This document shows, piece after piece, positions 47,246-59,567 of a stretch of DNA of 64,000 bases; within the stretch, counting starts at the first letter, position 1; each line of letters starts with the position of its first letter. The position numbers were made by a program, and so were the translations under genes. The stretch lies in the NCBI GenBank assembly GCA_003116995.1, contig BDSL01000002.1, forward strand, positions 2,812,001 to 2,876,000, in the 5' to 3' direction. Below the pieces are notes generated by a model that worked only from the letters and a program-made list of their open reading frames with translations, did not search any database and was not told the origin of the DNA. Source of the DNA: Yamagishiella unicocca. Taxonomy: Eukaryota > Chlorophyta > Chlorophyceae > Chlamydomonadales > Volvocaceae.

Positions 47246-48302
47246 TTGCTTTGCCGTGCGTCAATCTGCCCCTCAGGGGCCCTGAACGAGGGACTGGAGA
47301 TGTGGAGAAGCCGCCAGGGTTTCTGCGCGGGCCCGTGTTTTGTCCTTGGTTAAGGGCTCCCAAACTGCGGCGAGCAGCTAATCAACGTCGTACCAGTTTC
47401 GTACACTGAGTACCTCTTGAACCCAATCCGGCGTGGACTCCACACCCTTAGCAATGCGCTGTTGAGCAGCAGCGTATGAAGCCCGCATCCCCGAGAGAAT
47501 GCTCAATGCGATTACCAGATGGGGCCTTATTCATTCCTAGCATCGATATGTTTGTAAGTGCAGTAATCCTGTTTGGCGTTGCATTTCGGCACGGAAGGGC
47601 GAGTCAGGTGATCCTTCCTCATCGTAAATGTCCCCCCAAACTCAGTGGCATGTCTCTGCGTGTCTCTGCGATGAGCAGGCTCCCACATCTGCGCGATCTG
47701 CGCCAGTTGCGTGTGTCCTTTCAGTGGGCACTGTGTTCGGATACGAACATAGCAGCACCAATATATGCGTCAAGTGGGTCGGTATGGGCAGCATTGGGTG
47801 TACGCCAGGATGGGGGCCTTCGCTTCCCGTGGAGCACTTATTTTTGCCGGGCCGCCAGTAATGTACCGGTTTGCAGCTTTGGGAGTGCTTTGGGAGCATG
47901 AAGATTACCTTGCTGCGCACCCACGAATGAACCCTTGACTCCCAGGAACGCGGTGCACAAAACCATACGACGAAGGCCCCTTGTACGGCATGTGTCAGCA
48001 TATACGACAAATTTGCTTTTCAACATCCAAGGCGCTTACGCGAAGCCAAGCTTGATATATAAGCAATAATTGCGCACTGGAACTGTTAAAGTTATATAAC
48101 AAAGTACAGTAAGCCTGTTCGCAGCTCCGCACTTTACACCTTCAGAGCGGCGTCCTTCGCTCTAGGTCAGTGAACGCACTGGCATTTCACCTGGTAATAC
48201 GACCTTACGCAGCGATTACGGCCGCGGTGTCCTCGCTGCCGGAGCATCCGTCGCGCTGGTTCGCAAGCAACTTCCGCCATCGGGGCATACACTCCGCATA
48301 TC
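47246..48302. other. Intergenic region between the phosphatase and ankyrin genes
   Basis: No supportable gene. A TGTAA at 47553 probably ends the phosphatase transcript. The open frame at 47476-47901 (+) has weak third-position bias and no recognisable similarity. The remainder is presumably the ankyrin-gene promoter. Confidence 0.4.
47553..47557 (+). promoter_or_regulatory. TGTAA poly(A) signal of the phosphatase-like gene
   Basis: TGTAA lies about 310 bp after the stop codon at 47243-47245. Confidence 0.5.
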
Positions 48303-50315
48303 ATGATACCTCTTCATCTTGACATCAGCGATGGCAGTAGCTCGCTTGGGCAGACGGGCCTGCAGTCGCTTCCATCTCACATCGTCCAGTTAATCCTTGT
48401 CTCTGCTGGCGGTGGTGGTCCGGTCGCTGGCACATCGTGTAAGGGGCTATCAGTGGGCTGGAGGGACTCCTTGGCGTCGGTACCGCTGGCCGCACGTTTC
48501 CTTTTAGCTCGGCATGGTCCCACAACGGCTGCAAGACATGTGTACGCGTTGAGCCAACACAGCCTGCTGCTGCGCGGCGTGGACAGCAGCCAGCACGATT
48601 CAATAATGTTGAACCTCCTGCGATCGGTTGTGAAGTTGGGAGCGGAGGTACGTGACGCCCTGCCGCGCGAACGCACCCCACCGTCCACGGCCTTTTCCGG
48701 CATACTAGCCTACGTCCACTTGGGTTGAAAGCCAGCATCATTCTCCAGCTGTATGGAACCTCGCGATCTTGGCCCCATCTTGGATCGCGCCTAAGCCTCC
48801 GTCCCCGCCTGCCGCTTGACCTCCTGCCTCGCAGCTGGAGCTCCACGACGCCCTCCTGCTGACGCAGGCCTCCCGCGCGGGGCACTGCAAGGTGGTTTCG
48901 GAGCTGCTTCGCACCGCCCGCCCAGGCACCTTTGCGCTGTCTCGCGCCCTCACCGCCGCCGCTGAGCAGGGCCAGCGAGCGCTGGTCTGCCAGCTGCTTC
49001 GCGCTGGTGCGCCCGTGTCAGCGTACCAGGGCGCAGCGCTGCTCGCCGCCGCCAACCACGGCGACGCTGACGTGGTCTACCGCCTCTGCGCCGCCGGCGC
49101 CGACCCGGTGGCGGACAGCAGCCGCGCGCTGCGCCGCGCCGTACAGCTGGGGCACGCGGCCGCGGCGGAGGTGCTGCTGCAGTACGGCGCCGACCCGCGG
49201 GCCCTGTGCAGGTGCGGGAGACACGAGACGATCCGAGGTACTGAGTGGCGAGGGATGCGGTTGGGGCCGTTGGGTTCGTCCCGGCACTTCCGCACCGGCC
49301 CGGTTCGATGCCCTCCTGGCTGCCACGATGCCGCGACGGGTGCCACGATGCCGCGACAGGTGCCTGGCGGCGCCCCTGACACCCAATAGCCCCCGACGAC
49401 GTCGCCGTCCTAAACCGTATAACTGCCCAACCACTTACCGACGCCTGCCTCCCATCCGTCATCTAATTTCCGCCCGCCCGCCCGCCCATTTGACCCCGGG
49501 CAGTGCGGTGCTGCAACACGCGTGTGAGCTGCCGGCGGGCGCAGCCAGCGGCGGCGGCGGCGGCGGCGCCGGGAGTAAGGTCAAGTACGAGGGCGGTGAG
49601 ACGGTCATCGCGGCGCTGGTGCAGAGGCTGCTGAGGGCAGGGGCGGACGCACGAGCGCACGGCCGCCCGGCGCTGGAGGCTGCGGCCGCGAGGGGCCACG
49701 TGCAGCTGGTGCGGCTGCTGCTGGAGGCGGGAGCCGACCCGGCGGCGTGCAACAGCTCGGCTCTTGTGGCTGCGAGCATCCAGGTAGGACGGTGGCTGGG
49801 TGGGTGCTGGCGGGAGGTGGGTCGGTGGTGGGTTTCGGTCGCTGAAGGCACGACTGGGTGCTCGCGCAGCTGTTCTGGGGGAGGGCGAGGGGAGGGGCAG
49901 TGACTTGAGGGCGGCTGCCTCATGGACGGCGAGCACGACAGGCTCTCTCCGTCGTTTCTGCCGCCGCCGCCTGCATCATCTCTCCTCTTACAGCTTCCTC
50001 ACCCCTCTCTCCCGGCCGCAGGGACATACCTCAGTCGTGGGCTTGCTGCTCGAGTCCGGCGCCGACCCATGGGATATGAGCAGCCTGGCGATGCGCACCG
50101 CCAGCGAGCGCGGCCACCACCCCGTCCTGCAGATGATCCGCGCAGCCCAGCATGTCGCCAGCAGCGGGGAGGCCTCCGGCTCGCCCGCGTCTGTGGCTGC
50201 GGCGGGGGCTGCCGCGCGCTGGTCCGCGCACTGGACGGCGCACTCGGGCACGACGTCCGCAACCACGTTCACACTGGACGAGATGTCGATGGAGGCGTTT
50301 CTGTCCCACCTGTGA
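48303..50315 (+). CDS. Ankyrin-repeat protein with F-box-like N-terminus
   Basis: Predicted protein-interaction adaptor. Four exons join in phase: 48303-48647, 48835-49211, 49504-49783 and 50022-50315, for 431 aa. Residues about 15-60 (LQSLPSHIVQLIL...CKGLSVGWRDSLASVPLAARFLL) resemble an F-box-like motif, which would make it a candidate SCF ubiquitin-ligase subunit; this is an inference. From about residue 116 onwards there are successive ankyrin-type units: HDALLLTQASRAGHCKVVSELL, ALTAAAEQGQRALVCQLLRAGA, ALLAAANHGDADVVYRLCAAGADP, ALRRAVQLGHAAAAEVLLQYGADP, ALEAAAARGHVQLVRLLLEAGADP and GHTSVVGLLLESGADP. A Gly-rich linker splits the array near residue 250. Introns fall between or within repeats. 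The Ser/Thr-rich C-terminus is not recognised. No signal peptide or membrane segment is visible. Confidence 0.85.
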
Positions 50316-52786
50316 TGCCGGAGGAGGGAGGCCGGAGGAGGAAGGCCGGAGGCAGGAGATGAACGTTTCTTGGGATCGTAGAAGCAGCGAATAAGCGCGG
50401 CGAAGCGCTGTGAGGAGTTCGTCTTGGAACTGTGAGATTCCTCCATTGCGGCGCAATATTCATTTATGAATGTGGGCCCTGCTGGTTTTAGGATGCTGCC
50501 ATGTTGGAGGCAGGGATGCTTGATGGGTGCGGTTTGTAGGGCTCGATGGCTGAAGTCCAGCAGTTTGTTTGCCACGGCCCTGATGACGGCGGGTGGCTCA
50601 TTCACCTGGCCGCCCTTGCTGTTTTGTTACTGCGGGTAGGATAGGCGCGAAGAAGAAAACAACCCAGGTCCCTGTTGATTGCGGTGTCTCGGTCCTGGTC
50701 GGATCCCAGGAGCCCGGCCGCGTGGCGGGGACATGGAGGTGGCACGGAGGCACGTTGTTTTCTGATAGGCTGTCATTACTGGACCGTGGTTCAGGCCATC
50801 AATTGGCTCTTAACCGCAGGCCTGTTGTTGTTCGTGATCTGCTGTTGCTGTCTCCCGGGGGAGGGGGGCGGATTTGATGTATTGAGGTGTCGTTGCGCGA
50901 TGATCGCGATGAGGCGACCGCAGGGCTGAGAGGCGGTGTGTTGGTTCACCTCGACGCCATAACTAGTACTAGTACTACGCACGGAAAATGTTGTGTGCCT
51001 CTTCCGAGATGGAGAGATTCGGCAGAAAGGAAGCGCCTTCGATGGCGGTTGGTGGCATCAGAGCCCAGGGTGGAAGCACAAGCTCGTTCGAGGCCCAAAA
51101 ACTATTTCGTTTCTGGTCGTCGCAGCCCGAATCTGCCGGGAGCTCTGAGGCGTGAAGCTGTGTCTCCCGGAGGGGAGGCTCCTGCCGACAGGAGATCCAG
51201 AGGTCTCCGGCGTCGCTGGTGGTGCTGGGGTTGCTGGTGGTGCTGCTGGGGCTGGGGCTGCTGGAGTGCGCGGGAGAGTGGCACGGATTATCCAGGCACG
51301 GCGCGCAGCTGCCGGATTGTGGTGGTTCCGCGGCGACGGAAATCAGAAGGAAGGAACCCTGAGGAATTGTTTCGTTCGAGCCTCTTTGACCCGGATGGGT
51401 TGGTGCGGACGGCGGGCAGTGTCCCCGAAGGCTGCCCAGTTGGCTGAGTCTGGATGCTGCAGGGAGCCGCCCTGCGTGGGTGCGTGTGCTTTTGATTTTG
51501 ATTGGGAGTTCTGAACCCTCCGCGTGCTGATGCGGTGTGTGCGTCTCAACGCGGAGGAATGGCTAGGAGGTTGGCGCGTCTTTTACTGTTTCTGCGTGCG
51601 GAAGTGTTGAGGCCCAATCGTGATAATAAAGTGGGAGTAGTAGCGCACTACCTGTTACGCAGGGGGGTCGATTCAGCGGGGCGTGAGTTCGATGCACGCC
51701 TCGACCGGGCCGGTGGCTGGTGGGCAAGGGGAGAGGAAAGGGGAAGGGATCGCACAGCAGACACCTCCTGTTGCGCGGTCATGGCTACCTGGGTAGACAC
51801 GTCTGCCTGGTCGGAAGAGGCTGGCCCCCGAGGGAGGGAAGGGGAGGGAGCGAAGAAGGGCAGCAGGAGCATATGTGCCCGGTGCAGTACTGATGGCGGC
51901 GGCTTGGCTTGAAATCCCTACCGCAAAGCTTCTTAGCAGGTGATGGCGACGATAATAATTTGGTTGCTGGTGTCATGCTTCAGTTTGTGCATGCAATTAT
52001 TTAATTCATTTTGACACGTTTTTGCCACGAGCGTACAGGGTGCTGGAAGTGAGCCAACGAGGCCTCCACGCGGCTAGTGGGTTGCCAGCTTCGCGGCTGC
52101 ATGGTTGGTTAGGTAACAGTTGGTCGTACAGGTGGTTGGGATTGCCTGCGGAGCGACTCGGGTCGGCTCCGGCGGTTGCCCAGAGTGAGAGGTCGCCCGG
52201 AAGGATCCATTCGCGCTACGAGCCATTAAAGCCGCACAAGTGCACTTTCGGATGTGCGCGTTTTGGCTGGCGGAGGTTGCGGAGGAGTTTACGTTGTGGC
52301 TGTAGACGAGATGCGAAGGTGCCTGTCGGTATCGTGGGGGCCAGCTGTGGCCTGCACTGATTGGACGAGCCATCGCTCGCGTCATGTTGCGACAATGAAG
52401 CCGACAGCGCTGCTGCTGCCTTCGCTTCAGCCCGCATGTCCGCCCTGCCTTCACTCCTCCTCACCCCCCAACTGCGGCCGCGGTGCCTGCCCTGCAGGCC
52501 TGCGCCCCGCCATACGGCAAAAGCCCACCCCTCCCGATATCAACACGCCCCAAACCTCTCATCCACCGCCGCATCAGCTGGTCTGCTAAACCCTCCATTT
52601 CGTGGGCTCCAGCGCGCCCATGCTCGCCTCGCCCGCGCCAACCTCCGCCAGTGGCGCGGCTCCCACTGGTGACGCCCCGACTCGATGACCCCCTTCCGCG
52701 CTCCACTACACGGGGTCACGTGGCCCCTCTCCCCACCACATAAGGCCCCCCCATCGCACACGAGCTCCCCCGCCCCCGGGTACCCA
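50316..52786. other. Intergenic region between convergent ankyrin and RAP genes
   Basis: A 2.5-kb stretch without a supportable gene. Open frames at 50887-51447 and 51502-51912 (+) have poor composition and no similarity. The two neighbouring genes end towards it. I do not see a clear TGTAA for either gene. Confidence 0.4.
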
Positions 52787-55700
52787 TCACTTGAGCCCCT
52801 CGAGCACGTGCGTCCTCCACAACACCCCCTCCAGCGCCGCCCGCATGTATCGCTCCTCGGTGGCGGGGGAGCCCCCCAGCGCCCGCCACTCGTGACCCGG
52901 CACCGACAGCACCCGCCAGCCGCGCATCTCCAGGCAGCGCCGCTTGGCTAGCGTACGACCCAACGGCCTGGGGTGGCGAGGGAAAGGGGTTTGGGTGGTG
53001 AGGGAGGGGGGGGGCGAGGCGAGGGGCCGCTAGGTGTGGTTTAGAGGGGAAGAGCAGCCTTTGTCGCAGCTCTCGAGGGCGGTGTATCGGTTCTGGGTGC
53101 CCCGCCCTCTCCTCCCCGGCACACCGCCCCATCCTCCCCCACACAGACATACGGGTTCCCTCTCAGCCTGTCCACACAGGCGTCTGCCGGGTGGGCGCGC
53201 ACCTGAAGGGCCGCGAGCAGGTGAAGTGCGAGGGGCCGTCCACCTCCACCGCAACGCGCCTGGTTCCGGAGCGAGCAGGGGCGGGGGCCCGGGGGGGTAG
53301 CGGGAGCGCAGGTCGCGGGGAAAGATTCAACGGAAGGCAAGCGGAATGGAGCGCAGACCCAGGGAGGGCTGCAGGTGTGTATCTGGACCACGAGGGCAAG
53401 GCGGCAGGCCTTATTGTCTACGCTAGCACCTCTCCTCTCCTCCCAAAACTTAAACCCCAAGATCCGAGCCCCAGCTTCGCCGCGTTGGCTGCAATGGCCT
53501 TTCGGTCGCAAGGCACCACACCTGATGACCCCCACGTCCCCTCAGCGCCCGGCGGCTGGTCTCACCCACGCCTTCCCTCCCTCCCTCCGCCCCACCTGCC
53601 CTCCCACTCCCTCCGCCCCACCTTCCCTCCCACTCCCTCCACCCCACCTGCCCTCCCACTCCAGGGAGGTGTCGATCGAGAACAACCCGTCCAGCGTGAC
53701 CCGCTCGCACGAGGGCGAGCAGCCCAGGCGGCGCAGGCAGGCCACCACGTCCTCCTGCATGCGGGAGGTGGTGGTGGCGCCTCGGGAGACACGCTGCCAG
53801 GTGGCGCGGGCGATCTGGGGGGGAGCGGGAGGGGCCCGGGTATAAGGGTTTTAGGGTTTCGGGGCTGAAATCGGCTAGGGATAAGGGGAGGTGGATGGCG
53901 AGGGCCGAAAGGACGAAGAGGCGGAACAAAGCGAAAGCCGGAAAGGTGGGGAAGCGGGAAAGGACCAAAGATGCGGTGGCAGAGGGTGGAGACCGGTAGC
54001 TCCCCGAGTGGCCCCTCAGGCCCCCTCGCACCTGCATCTGCTCAGGCGTGAAGACCTCCGGCGGCTTGATGACCCCGCCGTACAGGTCCTGGAGCGCAGG
54101 GGGGCAGCAGAGAGAGGCTGCGTGAGCGGTGCGTCATGTGAGTGGAGGACAAAGGGGAGGCTGGGTTTCACCACTAGCACCTGGCGACGACAAGCTGGTC
54201 GAGTCGGGAGGCCCGGCCCCGGCCGAGCCTCCCCCCGTCCGTGCCTAGCAAGGCGACACGCTCCATGCTACTCTTACCCCTCTCCCCCACACACAGCCCT
54301 ACACCTATATCGTGTGACCGGCCTTTATGCCACACACCCCACACCGCCCATGTCGCCCCAAACCGCCCATGACACCCCACACGCCCGCCCCAGCCCCTCA
54401 CCTGCAGCATGACCTGCGCCTGGAACAGCTGCATCACCGCTGGGGGGCCACCACGGGGGGAGGAAAAGGCGGGAATGGGGGAGAAAAACACACCCGTTTA
54501 CGCGACGTGGGGAGGGTGGGAGGGCTTCATCGGGCCCTTCTGCCCAGCTGGCACTGGGTCTCAGCAGGAAACGACCGCCGAAAGGGTAAGGTAATAATGG
54601 GTGTTAAGACAGCCTCAGCCCCCCTTGGACCTCTCTCACCTCCCCAGCCCCTACGCAACGGGGCTTGCCAACCCGAGCTCCGCGCCCCCCCTTAAGGCCC
54701 CCTAAGGCCCCATAAGCCCCCCTAAGGCCCCACCTGGCACGCCCAGCCGGTTAATGTCCAGCTCCCGCAGCCGCCCCAGCAGCGCCCCGAGCATCGCCTC
54801 GTCCACGTGGCTCAGTACGGCACAGCACCACAGCAGGTTCACCAGCGCACGCGGCGGCAGCTGGGGGACGGCGGAGGCGGCAGCTGGTGTGGCCGCGGAG
54901 GGGCCAGCTGGGGTGGCCGCGGTGCTGCCGGCGGCGGCGGAGGGGGCGGTGCGTGTCAGGACCTCCCTGGACAAACCCTGGAAGAGGAGGGGGTCGTAGT
55001 GGTGGAACTGCGCCAGGGAAGCGGCGGAGGCGACCAGGTCGGGGGGGCTGCAGGCGGCCAGGCGGGGCCTGGGGGGGAGCCCGGGGAGGGGGGAACGGTT
55101 CAAGGGTTTTGTGGTTCGAGTTGGGCAGTGACGCACAGGCAGGCCGTGGAGGCGACGCGCGCCAGGGGCTAGCGAGGGGGATGGTATGCGGGGGGGGGGC
55201 AGGGGAGGGGCGTGCGGGGCATATCGCAGACGGGACACGTGACTCCGGATTGTGTTCTGGATTGTGTCCTGTATTGTGTCCTGGATTGCGTTCTGGATTG
55301 TGTTCTAGATTTGTGTTCTGAGGCGTGTCTTGGATTGTGGGCTGGTCCAGAGGTGCGCTGTACAGGTTGCCTGAATAGGCGGCCAGCGCGCGTACCGGAA
55401 ACACTCCGGCGGCACTCGGGTGCACGGCGATGTACGGAAATACGAACCTGATGTACTCCGAGAAGGCGTCTAGAAGCTGGGGGCTGTAGTGCCGCGCCCG
55501 CGCCAGGCTCCAAACCAGCCGGCTGGCCAGGGAGGGGCCGAACTGCTCCAGCCGGGGCCCGGCGGCGGCTGCTACTGCCTCGTACAGTTCGTCGTTGTAG
55601 TAGTTGCTGGTAGCCAGGCTGTAGCAGATGTCTGTCAGGGCCTGGGGACGTGGGGTTGAGTGGAAAGAAGTGTGCAAGGGTCGTTGGTTGGTTGGTTTGT

Positions 55701-58700
55701 TAGTTGAGATCGTATTCTCAGGTGGTTGCCACGGGTGGTCTCGGTGGGCTCCGCCAGCTCATTGGTCCGTTGCGCACCCAACTAGCAACCACCCGTAACC
55801 CATAACCTCCCACGAGCGCTGTGCCCACCAGCCCACCCCCCCGCCTCCAGAGTCCGTCCATCCACCACCCAACCTCCTCAACCACCGCCCAACCACCCGC
55901 AGACAAACAAAAACCGACAACCAACAACCGGCCCCCGGCCACCAGCGCCCCCACCTGCGGCTGCATCCCCGCCGCCCGCTGCAGCACCTCCTGCCGTACA
56001 GCGCGCACCAACGGCGGCGAGTAGTGTCGGGCGCGGCCGTGCGCTCCGAGCAGCATCGCGAGGTCCTGGTCGCAGTACGACGCCAGCCCTGGCGGCACCG
56101 CCAGCGCCGCCGCCACCGCCGCGTCCAAGTACGCCGCGCAGCGCGGCTGCCCAGGGCGCGCGGCACTGGATAAGGCCCACGCGAGCAGCGACGTGGCGTG
56201 CGGGTCGTGGCGCAGCACGTCCAAGCCGTACGGTTGTTGTCGTACAACCTCCCTCCAGCCCGCCTCGCCATCTGGCTGCTGCCCCACTCGCATCTCAAGA
56301 TCGTCAACCAGCCCAAACGGGGCCCCCGCCGCCGCGGCGGCGGTCGCCGCCGCCACGGCAGCCGCGCCCGCCACCTCCGTCGCGCGCACGCAAATGGCCG
56401 CCAGCAGCCGCCGCGCCGCCGGCTGCCGCCGGTGCTGCCCCGCGGCCACCAGCGCCCAGGCCGTGTTGGCCAGCTGCTGCATGCTCATGGCGCTCACGTG
56501 TCGCCAGGCGAGGCCAGCCAGCATGCCGTACAATTTGTCACACAAGTCCCCAGGGCTGTCTCTCTGCTGCTGCTGATACTGCTGTTGCGGCTGGCGGCGG
56601 TGCGCCTGCCGCTGCTGTTGCCGTTGCTCGTCCACTGCCGCTTCTTTGTCGTACTCGTGCTCGTCCTCGGATGCGGAAGAGAAGCCTTCGTCCCGCCCGC
56701 CACCACCAGGCGGGCTTTCCTCATGCTGGGTCCTGCCGCCACCGCCAGGGCCGACGCCACGGTCCATCTTCTGGTACCAGGAGTGGAACCGCAGAGTGGA
56801 GAAGGCCCACAACAGGTTGGCGATACCCACCGGCTCGTACCTGCAGCACGCAGCAGTATTCATCACCAAACATTTCAGACCAGGAATTCCGGATCAAATA
56901 CTCCGGATACCGGTATTCCGGATCCCGCAGTGTACTGGAGACGGTGGAATATATCGCGCACTTGAGACGGTGGAATATATCGCGCACTGGAGACGGTGGA
57001 ATATATCGCGCACGGTTGTCAGTCAACAACTAGATCGAAAAGGGAAGCTGCTTTGCCTGGTGTTCCGCGGCGCGGCGCGATGCGGCTAGTGGCCGCGAGG
57101 GTGGCGGCTTTGGGGCGGTACGACCCAGTGCAGGCGAAGGGTACGGCATTCCGCACAGCCTCTGGGCCTGGTGTACGGCACCTCACGCCATTTCCCCCAA
57201 GACCCGTGATAACACACACCTGGTGCGGCGCCCCTCTGCGATGCACTCCGCTGCAGCCGTCAGCAGCGCCGGGTGGCGGCGGCCCGCGGTGGCGAAAGCC
57301 CACAGCGTGTTACACATGGCCTGTGACGCGGAGGGGAGGAGGAGACCGGGCGCAGCGAGTCAGGCGCGGCAGTCAACACCAAGTGCGGCGGTTGCGGCGG
57401 TTGCGGCGGTTGCGGCGGTTGCGGCGGTGTGGTGTGGTAATCGCTACCTTCGGGGCCAGGCTGCAGACATCCGGCCCCCACCCTTCGCCTACTCCTCCGC
57501 AGGCATGCTGGGCCTGCGGTGTTCCCTTCCCTCCCGACCGCCCACCCAACCTGAGGTGGCATCTCCAGCCGGTCGATAGCGTCCGCCGCCGCATTGCCCA
57601 GCTCCCTCCACCACAGGCGCTGTTGTTGTTGCTGCTGCACGAAGGCACAGGTACTGCTGTTCCTGCTGTCATTGCTGCTGCTGCTGCTGCTGTCATTGCT
57701 GTTCCTGCTGCTGCTGCTGCCGCTGCTGCTGCTGCTGCGGCCGCCGCTCCCCGCCTCCCCGCGAGATCGGTAGGCCGCCGCCGCCTTCGTTGGCCGCCGT
57801 CGTCCATCGCCCTCGGAAGATAGGGCAGCAGTAGCAGTAGTAGCAGCTGCTGCTGCAGCAGCAGCAGCGGCAGCATCACCCTGGACTCCGGAGACAGAGC
57901 CGAACCCAAGCTTGGCTATCGACCAAGCTATTTTGGACATGTCCTTCGGGACGAGCACGGACAACCGGCTGCATTGGCGGCTAGGCTCCGCCTGCGCCTC
58001 CACCTCGGCCCCATGGGTCGGCACGGGGTCCCGCTCCGTAGTAAGCTGCTCGAAGAAGTCGAGGTGGCTATCAGCGGCTGTTGCTGGTTTTGGAGCGTTC
58101 CTAAGTTTTGGAGATGTTGCGTCTTGCGGCGCCAGGACCGGCTTCAGGAGCTCTCGCTGCACGGTGCCGACGAAGGCGGCCACGGCAGCGTCGCCGCCGG
58201 CGACTTCGCCCAGCTGTGCCAACGCCCAGCAGCAGTGCGCCAGGTCGGATGAGGGCAGCTCGGACACGTACGGCATCAAAGCTGACGCGAGGACGCCAGC
58301 AGATGCGGCCGCGTCAGGCGGCCAGCGTGGTCGCGGGGCGGATTTGCAGCGCCATCCTAGGACGCCCAGCTCCTCGACCAGCTGCTGCGCGGCAGGATCA
58401 ACAGATTGGCGCCGATCTTCGTACTGGTGATGATCCATATATCGCTGATTGCGTTGGATGGGCTGTTGTTGAGTCCGATGCTGCTGGTGTCGCTGGGCGA
58501 CTGTACGTTGGGAGGTCTGGCGGGTGGCCTCGAGGGAGCCGGTGGCCAAGCATGGGCACGCACCGCGACGACGACTAGAGAGAAACTGAAGGCGTGCTGC
58601 GTCGCTGACGAGTTGCGAGTCGAGCCACAGTGTAGCTGGATGCCTGGCCTCCGCTCGGAAACCCGAATTGCATGGCAAGATCCCTAATTGCGACATGTTG

Positions 58701-58768
58701 AAGGGTGAATTCATTACTGGCGCAGGTCGACCGACAAGGACGACTAAGCAGGAACACGTGTACGGCAT
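52787..58768 (-). CDS. OPR/FASTK-like RAP-domain protein, probable organelle RNA factor
   Basis: Predicted organelle RNA-binding protein of the family that controls chloroplast or mitochondrial transcript stability, splicing or translation. Ten exons join in phase: 58768-57551, 57320-57220, 56840-55955, 55641-55364, 55068-54734, 54439-54402, 54088-54032, 53814-53660, 53259-53203 and 52967-52787, for 1,101 aa. The N-terminus is a plausible transit peptide (few acidic residues, Ser/Arg/Ala-rich). The middle has degenerate helical repeats: DLAHCCWALAQLG, DMSKIAWSIAKLGF, AMCNTLWAFATAG, GIANLLWAFSTLRF, QLANTAWALVAAG, TSLLAWALSS, SLASRLVWSLARARHYSP and ALVNLLWCCAVLSHVDE. The C-terminal RAP domain is clear: RVAVEVDGPSHF (about 1024-1035), LGRTLAKRRCLEMRGWRVLSVP, HEWRAL and a final YMRAALEG. 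A Ser/Asn/Gln-rich linker interrupts the first exon. Several introns contain minisatellites. Its RNA target cannot be told from sequence. Confidence 0.9.
55240..55345. repeat. 14-bp-type TTGTGTCCTGGA repeat in a RAP-gene intron
   Basis: About seven imperfect units of ATTGTGT(C/T)CTGG/A follow one another inside the intron between exons 55641-55364 and 55068-54734. Confidence 0.75.
56938..57014. repeat. 26-bp repeat in a RAP-gene intron
   Basis: Three copies of a 26-bp unit containing ACGGTGGAATATATCGCGCA start near 56941, 56967 and 56993. It lies in the intron between exons 57320-57220 and 56840-55955 and is AT-richer than the surrounding DNA. Confidence 0.85.
57384..57428. repeat. 9-bp GCGGCGGTT repeat in a RAP-gene intron
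   Basis: Five tandem GCGGCGGTT units sit in the intron between exons 58768-57551 and 57320-57220. Confidence 0.85.
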
Positions 58769-59067
58769 GTGTCCGTCGCGATTGGAACCGCCATCATCCC
58801 ATCACATTGCATGGATACATCGCAGCAGTATTGACGTTCTGGTTGTTCTTTGGAATACTACCTGTCTAGTGTTAGCCAACAAAAGGCTCTGACAGGACTC
58901 TTTGCCGGGACATTTGCAGCTGAACCTACCTTTGCGTTTGCTTCTTAGCATAAGAATCGCTGTAGATCTGTACGCCAGGAACGCTAGGCTTCTACGCGTA
59001 GGCTGGCGCAGACTATTACACGTTCATCGCTAATCAGTTGTGTCGCTAGAGACACCTACCGTCGACC
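58769..59067. promoter_or_regulatory. Compact divergent promoter region
   Basis: Only 299 bp separate the ATG of the minus-strand RAP gene (58768) from the ATG of the plus-strand small membrane protein (59068). The interval must hold both leaders and probably both promoters. It is AT-richer than the flanking exons; I see no definite TATA box. Confidence 0.5.
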
Positions 59068-59567
59068 ATGTTTCGGGCGCGTGCCTCGGGCTTCTTCGTC
59101 GGTTTTGGTGTTGCGGGCGTGCTGGCAGCCTACCAGATACGGCAAGATATCCTGAAGTCGCACGAGGTTCTGGCGAAGCAGGTGTGAAACTCTAGCGCCT
59201 CCGCAAGTCACACGAGGCCAAAACTCGGTCGAGGGCTGGGGCTGTGAGCAACAGGGGAACAGCACCGGGGGGCCTACCATGCATTGCCATCGCCGTGTGC
59301 CCCGTCCCCCTTTCGCTCCACGTCACCAACCCCAACACCCTGGCCTCAACTCATCTGGCCTCCTGATTACCTAACTTAACGCAGGCCAATGAGTATCGCC
59401 AGGGACTTGAGAAACGAGTGGTGACCTTGGAAGGCGCTGTGGGGCAGCTTAAGAAGGTGGCGGCAGACGCGGTGGCATCGGCTGAGGCAGCAGCTGCTGC
59501 CGCGTCGGCAGCTGCCGCGGCTGTAGCGCCGCCACCCGCACCCGCACCACCCTCTCCGCAGGATTGA
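59068..59567 (+). CDS. Small N-terminally anchored coiled-coil protein
   Basis: Family not recognised. Two exons, 59068-59181 and 59385-59567, join in phase 0 to encode 98 aa. Residues 8-22 (GFFVGFGVAGVLAAY) form one short Gly-rich membrane helix after a basic MFRARAS start. The next segment (IRQDILKSHEVLAKQANEYRQGLEKRVVTLE) is a clear amphipathic coiled coil, and the tail is Ala- then Pro-rich. Both splice sites are canonical and third positions are G/C-biased, so I regard it as a real gene. The layout (short basic N-terminus, single helix, coiled coil) would fit a mitochondrial or plastid inner-membrane protein; that is only inference. It shares a 299-bp divergent promoter with the RAP-domain gene. 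Confidence 0.72.

Noticed and set aside
50887..51447. 186-codon plus-strand open frame
   Set aside because: Trp/Arg-rich composition typical of random translation of a GGT/TGG-rich stretch; no homologue recognised.
51640..51690. tRNA-like stretch with GAGTTCGATGC
   Set aside because: Resembles a T-arm only by chance; no matching acceptor, D or anticodon stems could be drawn.
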